A DNA stretch of 59,470 nt. Source: UBA6921 sp031363085. GTDB lineage: Bacteria; Pseudomonadota; Gammaproteobacteria; SG8-11. Positions 35,202 to 43,308 of this stretch are shown one piece after another (position 1 is the first letter of the stretch; each line of letters starts with the position of its first letter). The stretch spans positions 1 through 59,470 of the forward strand of contig JANLTU010000172.1 in assembly GCA_031363085.1 (NCBI GenBank). The letters are read 5' to 3'. Position numbers and translations under genes: made by a program. The notes below the pieces were generated by a model that was given only the letters and a program-made list of their open reading frames with translations, was not told where the DNA came from and searched no databases.

Positions 35202-38200
35202 ATGGCAAGCCCGCTAGACAACATTATTCGCGAGTTAACCGAGCTTATTACCGAGCTCTATGAATTTTTATTGCGCACCGAAGGTATGCAGGAACGCCCG
35301 GGCTTTCACCTGCAACTGGAGCAATACACCAAGAAAACGCTGCTGATTCGCTTGTTGGCGGGGCAGAGTGATCGCATCGGCTTGCATGACGCCTGCATGC
35401 AGCAGCAAGACTATCTGCGTGCGTTGATACAGCGTGAGCTTGCACCCACGCCGCACGAGTGGGACCGACTCGAACGCTGGCCGCTGTTGCTGCTGCCGTG
35501 TCTGATGACGCCGGTGCTTGAAGAGGCGGTCGACGAACTGATTACCTATGTTAAAAACAATACCTGCGCCCTGCCATTCAGCGCACACGATGCCCAGTCA
35601 CTGCGCGCAAATTTATTGGCGCCGCTTAACGCAAGCGAAAATAATATCCTCACGTTGTCGGTGTTGCGCGCAGTCCCGGAGCCGCATCTATCCGCCGGCA
35701 ACGCGCATGACGCCTGCGTTGAAACGAGCGTGCGTTATCTGCTGCAACATGAACTGCTGGATACCGTCACCGAATATTTAAACGTCGCCGATCGGCCTGA
35801 AACCAGCGCTGCGGAACATGCGCAGGCGCTGCGCTTGTGCGCCGACCGCATTCAATTGCTGGGTATTTCGGCCGCCGCTTCGGAATTGATCGGGCTCATG
35901 GACTGCTGCCTGCTTTGTCATGACGCCTTGATTAAACGTTTGAACGTGCGCGGTCAACTTGGGCCCAGCGGACGCGCGCAAATAAAAATCTGGGCGGATT
36001 TGCTCGCGCGTTATTTGGATGCGCCGGGTAGCGCTGAGACCGTGGAGGGGGTGCTGGAATTTTATCAACGCGGGCAATTTATCCCAAGCATGCTCGCCTG
36101 CGAATACGACAGCCTGCGCGAGTTTTTGCTGATTAATGCTGCCGCGCGCGCCGCGCCGCGCGTGGCCATCACGGCGGTGCCGGAGCGTGCGCCGAGTGCG
36201 CAAATCGTGACACTGCCGTTTTTGTTGAGTGAGCGTCGGGAAGGTGTCTCAACGGCGCCTGACGCCGCAGCGGTGCTCGACCACACCGTTGTGGACGGCA
36301 GCGAGGTCATGCCGCAACCCAGTGCGCAAACCGAGCCGGTGCAGGAATTGGACTTACAGTCTCAGGTCGTGATAATTTCAGACGCGGCGCGCGTGCCACC
36401 GGTTGATGCCGAAGTGGTCGAAGATGCACCGCAGCACGCATTGCCGCAACTCGCAGCGCAAGACAGTGGTCATCCGACCGATGCCAGCGATGCCGATGTT
36501 CAGCCGCCGTCGCCGCAGAGCGTGGAACCGATGACCACCCCGTTGGATCAACCCACGGCAGTGACCGCGCACAGCGTAGCCATGCTGCGTGTGCCGGTGC
36601 AGCTCATCGATACGCTGATGCATCGGGTGAATGAGTCCATGGTCATCATCGGGCAAGTGCAGGAACGCCTGCGCCTGAGCATGCAGCAATCAAAAGTCAG
36701 CGCCGAGCAAAACGCGCTGCTGCAACAACGACTCGATGAATTGGAACAGTGTGTCGAAGACTTCCCACACCGCAACACGCAGGACGCACTGGAAGCGGAG
36801 CGGCACCACGCACTGCAAAGCGTGACGCGTCGTATGGTCGAGGCCGCCACCGACGCGCGCGATCTGTCGCGGCAGCTTGAAGATCATCTGGCGGTGTTCG
36901 GTGCGTTGTTACCCGCCTTGGCGCGCGTCAGCAAAGACAGCCAGGAAGCGGTGGTGCGTGCGCGCATGCTGCCGGTGAGCAGCATCGTGGCGCGCTTGCA
37001 ACGCAGTGTGCGACTTGCCTGCCGAACCACCGGCAAGCAAGCGCAGTTGATCACGAGCGGTGTCGAGACCTTACTGGACAGCAGTATTCTCGACGGCTTG
37101 ATTGATCCCTTGCTGCATCTGCTGCGCAATGCTGTTGAGCACGGCATTGAGTCGAGCGCTGCGCGGCAGGCCGCCGGTAAACCGGACATCGGCATTATCG
37201 ACTTGAGTTTTACCCGCGACGGCGACCATCTGCTGGTGCGCTGTTGCGACGACGGCGTCGGTCTTGACTATACACATATCCAACAGGTGGCCGCGCAAAA
37301 AGGCTTGCTTGAGCCGGGCCAACAAACCAGTCACGACGAGCTGCATCGGGTGATCCTGTTGCCTGGCTTTGCCACTTACGACACCCATGCGCCAACACCG
37401 GAGCAGGGCCGGGGGCTGGGCAACGTTAACGCGCAGGTGCTGCGCTTGAAGGGTGTGTTGACTCTCGCTTCGGTACCGCAGCACGGTTGCAGCATCACGT
37501 TGCGCGTGCCGCTGACATTAATGTCAATACATGCTCTATTGGTACCGGCGCGGACGCAGGTGTTGGCGATTTCCAGTCGCGGTATTGAACAGATTCTTGA
37601 CGCTGGCGCGGGCCAAGTGCGCGCCGATGGAGAGCGTCTAAGCTACCAAGTGGGCAAGCAGCGTTACGACGCCTATGAAATCGAGCGACTGTTGCATTTG
37701 CCGCTTGATTGCTGTGGGTTGGAGCGTGGTGATCGTCCCGTGCTGTTGGTGCGCGATCACAGTGAGCAGTTACGCGCTGTCTTTGTGCAGCAGGTGCTGG
37801 CCAGGCAGAATTTAGTGGTGAAGCCACTCGGGCCCTATTTACCGACGATTTTGGGCATTGAAGGCGCAACCATTTTGGGCGACGGCAGCGTCGCTGCGGT
37901 CGTCGACCTGCCGGGGCTGTTACAAAGCGTGCGGCTGGGCCCGCTCGCACCGTGGGTTACTGCGCACAGCCCGACCCATCCGCCATCGAGCGCGCCACTG
38001 GCCCTGGTGGTCGACAACTCGGCCAGCGCGCGACGCGCGCTGAGCGAAGCAGCCCGCAGCATGGGCTTTGACGTCGTTGCGGCGATAGATGGCGTGGCGG
38101 CGTTGGAGGCCATCAACAAAAAAATTCCCGACTTGGTGTTGACCGATCTGGACCTGCCACGTTTGAACGGCCTGGAACTGACTGAGCAGGTGCGTGCCCT

Positions 38201-38369
38201 GCCAGACACACGCCATCTGCCCATCGTGATGATCAGCGCGCGCTCCACGCAAAAGCATCGCGCGCTGGCATTGAACGCCGGCGTAAACCTGTATTTGACC
38301 AAGCCGTTTTCAGTGGAGCATTTAGCGGAACAGCTTCAAAACTTGACTAGCACACTGACAGAATCTTGA
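35202..38369 (+). CDS. ChpA/CheA-like hybrid kinase with receiver domain, phospho-His motif not visible
   Basis: A 1055-residue protein starting six bases after the receptor gene. The N-terminal 450 residues are alpha-helical, but no HxxKG phospho-His motif is visible; a helix near residues 200-225 resembles an HPt helix with Arg where the His should be. Next come a P3-like dimer region (RVPVQLIDTLMHRVNES), an HATPase with LLRNAVEHGIE, CCDDGVGLD and EQGRGLGNVN, a CheW-like P5 domain, and a C-terminal receiver (LVLTDLDLPRLNG, YLTKPF) with a normal Asp. It looks like the kinase of the cluster, possibly with altered or lost phosphotransfer. Confidence 0.85.
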   Translation: MASPLDNIIRELTELITELYEFLLRTEGMQERPGFHLQLEQYTKKTLLIRLLAGQSDRIGLHDACMQQQDYLRALIQRELAPTPHEWDRLERWPLLLLPCLMTPVLEEAVDELITYVKNNTCALPFSAHDAQSLRANLLAPLNASENNILTLSVLRAVPEPHLSAGNAHDACVETSVRYLLQHELLDTVTEYLNVADRPETSAAEHAQALRLCADRIQLLGISAAASELIGLMDCCLLCHDALIKRLNVRGQLGPSGRAQIKIWADLLARYLDAPGSAETVEGVLEFYQRGQFIPSMLACEYDSLREFLLINAAARAAPRVAITAVPERAPSAQIVTLPFLLSERREGVSTAPDAAAVLDHTVVDGSEVMPQPSAQTEPVQELDLQSQVVIISDAARVPPVDAEVVEDAPQHALPQLAAQDSGHPTDASDADVQPPSPQSVEPMTTPLDQPTAVTAHSVAMLRVPVQLIDTLMHRVNESMVIIGQVQERLRLSMQQSKVSAEQNALLQQRLDELEQCVEDFPHRNTQDALEAERHHALQSVTRRMVEAATDARDLSRQLEDHLAVFGALLPALARVSKDSQEAVVRARMLPVSSIVARLQRSVRLACRTTGKQAQLITSGVETLLDSSILDGLIDPLLHLLRNAVEHGIESSAARQAAGKPDIGIIDLSFTRDGDHLLVRCCDDGVGLDYTHIQQVAAQKGLLEPGQQTSHDELHRVILLPGFATYDTHAPTPEQGRGLGNVNAQVLRLKGVLTLASVPQHGCSITLRVPLTLMSIHALLVPARTQVLAISSRGIEQILDAGAGQVRADGERLSYQVGKQRYDAYEIERLLHLPLDCCGLERGDRPVLLVRDHSEQLRAVFVQQVLARQNLVVKPLGPYLPTILGIEGATILGDGSVAAVVDLPGLLQSVRLGPLAPWVTAHSPTHPPSSAPLALVVDNSASARRALSEAARSMGFDVVAAIDGVAALEAINKKIPDLVLTDLDLPRLNGLELTEQVRALPDTRHLPIVMISARSTQKHRALALNAGVNLYLTKPFSVEHLAEQLQNLTSTLTES

Positions 38370-38383
38370 GAGGAAAAACCAGT

Positions 38384-39187
38384 ATGCGTTTGCGCAGCAT
38401 CATTGTTATCGCGGTGTTGACATTAATAACCAACCCGGCCGGCGCCGACGAGGAAATTTATACCTTTGGCATTGTTCCACAAACCTCCGCGCTAAGCGCC
38501 GCAAAGGACTGGACGCCGGTGCTTAAATATCTGGAGGAACGCACCGGAAAAAAATTCCGCTTTGCGACCACGCGCAACACGGCGCTGTTTTCGCAACGCA
38601 TCGCCGCAGAAAAATACGACTTCGTCTATATGGAGCCGAGCGACTACGTTAAATATCGAGACCAGGACGGCTACACTGCTATTGCCCGTGCGCGTAATTT
38701 AAAACTCAAGGGCATCATCGTAGTGCGTAAAGACAGCCCGCTTGAAAAATTGGATGAACTTGACCACCAGGAATTGGCGATGCCGGCCAATTCATTCGCC
38801 TTTGCATCCGACATCTTGGCACGCGCCGCGCTGCGCGAGCACCGACTCACGGTGAGCATCGCACCCCTTTTGGCCAACGACGCCGTGTATCGCGCCGTGG
38901 CGCAAGGCCGCTACCCGGCAGGCACTGGCGTGTTACGCACCTTCAACAGCGCAGCACCGGAACTGCGCGAACAGTTGCGCGTGTTGTGGACCTCGGAAGG
39001 CTACACCTCCCAAGCCTTCGCCGCGCATGCACGCGTGCCCAAAGCAGTGGTGCACGCGGTGCAGGAAGCTTTAATCGACATGGATCAGGATCCCAATGGA
39101 AAAAAATATCTGAAAACAATCGCGCCCGAAGGATTGGACTACGCACACGACGCGGACTGGGACGACGTACGTAAGCTCGACATTTAA
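38384..39187 (+). CDS. PhnD-like phosphate/phosphonate-type periplasmic binding protein
   Basis: A 267-residue protein starting at the ATG at 38384 with a GAGAGGAAAAA ribosome-binding site. It has a signal peptide (ends GADE) and a PhnD-style two-lobe binding fold: YTFGIVPQTSALSAAKDWTP, then DFVYMEPSDYVKYRDQDGY. It follows the hybrid kinase gene by only 15 bases, and no ABC transporter membrane or ATPase subunits are nearby. In this context it may act as a soluble ligand-binding partner of the PilJ-like receptor. Confidence 0.85.
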   Translation: MRLRSIIVIAVLTLITNPAGADEEIYTFGIVPQTSALSAAKDWTPVLKYLEERTGKKFRFATTRNTALFSQRIAAEKYDFVYMEPSDYVKYRDQDGYTAIARARNLKLKGIIVVRKDSPLEKLDELDHQELAMPANSFAFASDILARAALREHRLTVSIAPLLANDAVYRAVAQGRYPAGTGVLRTFNSAAPELREQLRVLWTSEGYTSQAFAAHARVPKAVVHAVQEALIDMDQDPNGKKYLKTIAPEGLDYAHDADWDDVRKLDI

Positions 39188-39243
39188 ACCGGATGGCCGG
39201 GCTAAATTTTCCCTTGAACATATTCTTACTCGAAGGTGAGTCG

Positions 39244-40752
39244 ATGCGCGCGGGATGGATTCATGTGTTGGTGTTGGGTGCCTGCACTCTGGTTTCCGCG
39301 TCCGCTGCTGCGGAGTCGACGGTCATCGTGAGCGTTAACACGCAAGGTCAGGTGGCGAATGCGAGCAGCGATTATCCGGCGCTCTCGGCCGATGGAAATT
39401 TTATTGCGTTTCACTCCTTGGCCAGCGATCTGGTGCCGGGCGACAACAACAGTAAAAGCGACATCTTTTTGTATGACCTGCGCAGCAACAGCGTGACGCG
39501 CATCAGCGTCGGGGTGAACGGCGCGGAAAGCAATGGCGACAGTAAATCACCGGCTATTTCGCAAGATGGCCGTTACCTAGCGTTTGAGTCGGTGGCCAGC
39601 AATCTGGTGGCGAACGACACCAACGGCTGGCAGGACATCTTCGTTTATGATCGCAACACCGCAAGCACGGTGCGTGTTTCGGTCAGCAGCAGCGGCGCAG
39701 ACAGCAACAATCATTGTCTGCATGCGGCGATTTCCGGGGATGGCCGTTTTGTCGTGTTTGTCTCTGCGGCAACCAGCCTGAGCAGTGACGATAGCAACAG
39801 CCTCAGCGATGTGTTTTTGCATGATCGCGATCCCGATCAAAACGGCGTGTTCGACGAAAATTACGGCAGCACCGTGCGCATCAGTGCAAGCGGATCGAGC
39901 CTGCTTGCGAATAGCAGCAATTTCCCGTCGATTTCGCGTAATGGTCAATACGTGGCGTATTCGTCTGCCGATGCCACGCTGGTGGCCGGTGACACCAATG
40001 GCGTGTCCGACATCTTTGTTTACAGCCGGCAAAGCGGCACAACCGAACGGGTGAGCGTGGCGAGCAACGGCCAGCAAAGCGACGGCGAAAGCATGTTTAC
40101 CTCTTTGTCCGAGGATGGCCGTTACGTCGCGTTCATCTCGACCGCCAGCAATCTGGTGAGCGACGATAGCAATGTAAAAGCCGACGTGTTTGTGCGTGAT
40201 CGTGTTGCCGCCACCACGCTGCGCGCGAGTCTATCGAACAGCGGCGCTCAAGCCGGTGGCGCAAGCACCAACCCGGTGATTTCCAGCGACGGCCGTTACG
40301 TCAGTTTTGCAACCGAAGCGGCCGGACTTGCGGCCAAGCGGGTGAGTGACGCCGGGGTTGCGCTGCCGGTGTTCGATGCAATTTCTGCCGCCAGCGGCGG
40401 GAGTGGCGGGGGCGGCACGAGCATCCCGCTGGTTCTTTACCGGCGTGATTTGACGCAGCAGAAAACGGTGCGCGTCAGCAGCAACAGCGCCGGCGCGTAT
40501 GCCAATGGCAGCAGCGCATCGCTCACCATGTCGGCGGATGGAATGCGAGTTGCGTTCGCTTCCGAAGCCACCAACTTGAGTGCCGTTACGGATGCGAATG
40601 CCGTGCGTGACATTTTTCTGCGCGATCTGAATACGCCGGTTGCCGTCGCTACCAAGAGTGGCGGCGGCGGGGCGTTGATCTGGACAAGCATCACGCTGTT
40701 TTTAATCTACGCGTTTCTGCGCCGTCGTTCGCTAGGCATTAACCATCGCTAA
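39244..40752 (+). CDS. Secreted TolB-like beta-propeller protein with GlyGly-CTERM-like tail
   Basis: A 502-residue protein from the ATG at 39244. Signal peptide near residues 1-22 (ends SAAAES). The body is made of about nine PD40-type repeats of the form SxDGRYVAFxSxASNLVxxDxNxxxDIFVYDR, which build a beta-propeller. The tail reads SGGGGALIWTSITLFLIYAF followed by LRRR, matching the Gly-Gly plus hydrophobic helix plus Arg layout of GlyGly-CTERM, which is processed by rhombosortase. No rhombosortase gene is seen in the window. Function unknown. Confidence 0.85.
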   Translation: MRAGWIHVLVLGACTLVSASAAAESTVIVSVNTQGQVANASSDYPALSADGNFIAFHSLASDLVPGDNNSKSDIFLYDLRSNSVTRISVGVNGAESNGDSKSPAISQDGRYLAFESVASNLVANDTNGWQDIFVYDRNTASTVRVSVSSSGADSNNHCLHAAISGDGRFVVFVSAATSLSSDDSNSLSDVFLHDRDPDQNGVFDENYGSTVRISASGSSLLANSSNFPSISRNGQYVAYSSADATLVAGDTNGVSDIFVYSRQSGTTERVSVASNGQQSDGESMFTSLSEDGRYVAFISTASNLVSDDSNVKADVFVRDRVAATTLRASLSNSGAQAGGASTNPVISSDGRYVSFATEAAGLAAKRVSDAGVALPVFDAISAASGGSGGGGTSIPLVLYRRDLTQQKTVRVSSNSAGAYANGSSASLTMSADGMRVAFASEATNLSAVTDANAVRDIFLRDLNTPVAVATKSGGGGALIWTSITLFLIYAFLRRRSLGINHR

Positions 40753-41015
40753 ATCCGCATTGCCAGCGAATTCGTCGCTAGTAAAACCCAAGTGTTGACT
40801 GTTTTAAAAAATGCTCTCGTAGCGTTTTTCAACGCAAAATAATTCGCTATTCCAACGTGAAAAAGTCCTACGTTCAGGCACCCTGATATGAGTAAGGTGC
40901 TTGCAAGCGGCGGCTTCCTGAATGTCAATAACAGCGCCCGCCACATCTTGCGGCCTATCGATTTCCACGAGATTGCCAGATATTTTCGCCACGACGGGTT
41001 GAACGCGGAGACGGC
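40753..41015. other. Intergenic stretch before the peptide-export operon
   Basis: About 260 bases with no supported gene. It presumably contains the promoter for the LuxR-type gene; I could not assign a clear -35/-10 pair. Confidence 0.3.
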
Positions 41016-42161
41016 ATGTTGACACCTGATCTTGTGCATTTACGACAGCTTTGCCGCCTGGAAATTTCCGGTGCGTTGCTCGCCTCGGTGTTGTTTCAAG
41101 AACTGAAAAACGTGGTTGCTTGCGACGCGATGACCTTGCTGTGGTGGGAGCCTCAGGCATCGGCTGCGCGCTTGTTTCATGAATCCGAAACTGAAGTCGG
41201 TTGCGGGTTCATCGACGCGTCGTCATTCGATGCTCTGTGTTCCGCCACGCAGGCGGGATTATGTGTCGAGCTTACGCCCGAACATCTGTTGATGCGTGCA
41301 ATCGGGCGCTTGCTGCCGGGTGTTAATGGGTTCGAAGCGTGCTCGTTGCAGAGTCTGCTGGTGTGTTTTAGCGCCGCTGGAACGCGTGTCGGCGCCCTGC
41401 TGTTGCATCGGCCCGGTGCGCAAGCGTTTTCAACCATGGAAAAAGCGGCATTGGTCCGGCTGTCGCCGGCGCTGGTATCGGCGCTAGGTGTCAAAACAGA
41501 GCACCCGCAATGGGTGGCGAGCGAACACAACGCCGGGATGTTGCTGTTGGATCACAGCATGAACATTCAATACGCCTGCCGGCGTGGGCGTAAATTAATT
41601 CAGCTTGCGCAAGCGCCGCTCGGTAGCGCACCGCGTACCGCTAGCGACAGCAATTTAGCGCAGCGGCTGCGCCTGCATCTGGGTGCCGAACACCTCGATC
41701 ATGCGCCAAAATTCGTGGTTCATAATTGCTGGGGGAGTTTCGAATTTTTATTGCATCGACTGTCCGATACCGGAATCAATCCGGATCAATTGACCGCCGT
41801 AGCGGTGCGCCGGCAGGAGCCGCTTGCGTTAAATGTATTGCGCGGCTGCCGGAAACTCGCGCTCAGCGAGAAGCAAACGGAAATCGCATTGCTGCTGATC
41901 AAAGGACTCTCGTATGACCAGGTCGCGACAAAATTACTGATTCGCGCCACCACGGTGGCTGATCACGTGCGAAAAATTTACGACAAGGTGGGCGTGAGTA
42001 ACCGCAGCGAGCTGGTGACGACGCTACTGTTGGGCAATAAAAACACGTCCGCGGGATGGCCGTTGCAGAGTGGCGACGGACAACAGTTCCGATTATCGAC
42101 AGCTAACAATGTATATCTGGACGCGAGAAGAAACGGGGTGACGCGTGGCGACGCCGTTTAA
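41016..42161 (+). CDS. LuxR-family transcriptional regulator of the export operon
   Basis: A 381-residue protein. ATG at 41016 has a GGAG ribosome-binding site. The C-terminal 65 residues form a LuxR helix-turn-helix (LSEKQTEIALLLIKGLSYDQ, VATKLLIRATTVADHVRKIY). The N-terminal 280 residues look like a mixed alpha/beta sensory region, perhaps GAF-like, but I recognise no family. The last 17 bases overlap the start of the HlyD-like gene, so it is in the same transcript as the exporter and probably controls it. Confidence 0.88.
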   Translation: MLTPDLVHLRQLCRLEISGALLASVLFQELKNVVACDAMTLLWWEPQASAARLFHESETEVGCGFIDASSFDALCSATQAGLCVELTPEHLLMRAIGRLLPGVNGFEACSLQSLLVCFSAAGTRVGALLLHRPGAQAFSTMEKAALVRLSPALVSALGVKTEHPQWVASEHNAGMLLLDHSMNIQYACRRGRKLIQLAQAPLGSAPRTASDSNLAQRLRLHLGAEHLDHAPKFVVHNCWGSFEFLLHRLSDTGINPDQLTAVAVRRQEPLALNVLRGCRKLALSEKQTEIALLLIKGLSYDQVATKLLIRATTVADHVRKIYDKVGVSNRSELVTTLLLGNKNTSAGWPLQSGDGQQFRLSTANNVYLDARRNGVTRGDAV

Positions 42162-43308
42162 TCAAACGCTCCAAGCACTGATCGCCGACGGCGCGCGCGG
42201 CGGCCGAGCGGGTTTAGCCGCCGCGCTGGTCGCGTTGAGCATTTGGCTGATGTGGTTTCTGTGTGCGGAGGTGAGCATTTACTCAAGCGCGCCGGCCCAG
42301 TTGCAGGCGCAGCGCGATATTCACGCCGTGGAAGCCAGCATCGAGGGGCGCGTGGTCGTCGCGCATCTGGCGTTGGGCCGCGAGGTGCACGTCGGTGACA
42401 TTTTAGTCGAGCTCGATGCCACACCGGTACGGCTGAAACTCGCCGAGCACACTGCCCGACTCGATTCCGCGCGCGCGCAACTGCGCACCCTCAAGGCCGA
42501 GATCGTTGCGCAGCAACAGGCACTCGCCGACATGCGTGCAGCATCGCCGCTGCAACGCGAGGAAACACAATTGCGCTACCAGCAAGCACAGCCGGCCGCG
42601 CAGTTGGCCGAAGAGGAACTGGTGCGCTGGCGTAGCTTGCGCGAGCGCGGTTTCGTCACTGACCTGCAACTGTTGGAGCGTGCATCCAGCGCGCAACGTC
42701 GGCACAGCGAAGTGGAGGAGCTGCGCTTGGCCATGTCCCGGCAGCAATTGGAGCGCGACGCCGGCACAGCCGATCGGCAAGCCACGCTGGAACGCTTGCG
42801 ACGTGACGCCGCTCAACTGCGCGGCGTCATTGCCGCGAGCGTGGAAGTGGTGCAACAAACCGAACGCGAAAGCCTGAATTACCTGTTGCGCGCACCTGCG
42901 GATGGCCCGCTGGCGGACGTTGCGGAGCTGCGGCCGGGCATGATCGTACGCTCCGGCGAGCGGCTCGCCAGCATCGTGCCCCGTGGAGAATTGAAAATAA
43001 CGGCGGATTTTCCGCCCTCGGCGATTGGGCATCTTCGCCCCGGCCAGCCGGCGGTGTTGCGCCTGGATGGATTTCCGTCCGAGCAGTACGGTCGTTTGAA
43101 CGCATCAGTGCTGCGTGTGGCGCAGGAGCCGCGTGTTGGCAAAATACGCGTGGAGCTTGCGCTGCGCTCGGGCCCGACGTCGATCCCGCTGCAACATGGT
43201 TTGCCCGGCAACGTGGAAATCGAGACCGAACGCAGTTCTCCGGCGCTGCTGATCCTGCGCGCGGCCGGTGCGCTGCTGCGGCGTGCGGATACGCTGGGCA
43301 ACCCATGA
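42145..43308 (+). CDS. HlyD-family membrane fusion protein
   Basis: A 387-residue protein with a GTG start at 42145. One membrane helix lies near residues 24-45 (AGLAAALVALSIWLMWFLCA). It is followed by a biotinyl-lipoyl-like half (VEASIEGRVVVAHLALGREV), a long coiled coil (residues about 95-230), and the second lipoyl half and beta-barrel (YLLRAPADGPLADVAELRPG). This protein would bridge the two ABC exporters to an outer-membrane channel, none of which is visible here. The stop overlaps the next gene's start (ATGA at 43305-43308). Confidence 0.9.
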   Translation: MATPFNQTLQALIADGARGGRAGLAAALVALSIWLMWFLCAEVSIYSSAPAQLQAQRDIHAVEASIEGRVVVAHLALGREVHVGDILVELDATPVRLKLAEHTARLDSARAQLRTLKAEIVAQQQALADMRAASPLQREETQLRYQQAQPAAQLAEEELVRWRSLRERGFVTDLQLLERASSAQRRHSEVEELRLAMSRQQLERDAGTADRQATLERLRRDAAQLRGVIAASVEVVQQTERESLNYLLRAPADGPLADVAELRPGMIVRSGERLASIVPRGELKITADFPPSAIGHLRPGQPAVLRLDGFPSEQYGRLNASVLRVAQEPRVGKIRVELALRSGPTSIPLQHGLPGNVEIETERSSPALLILRAAGALLRRADTLGNP

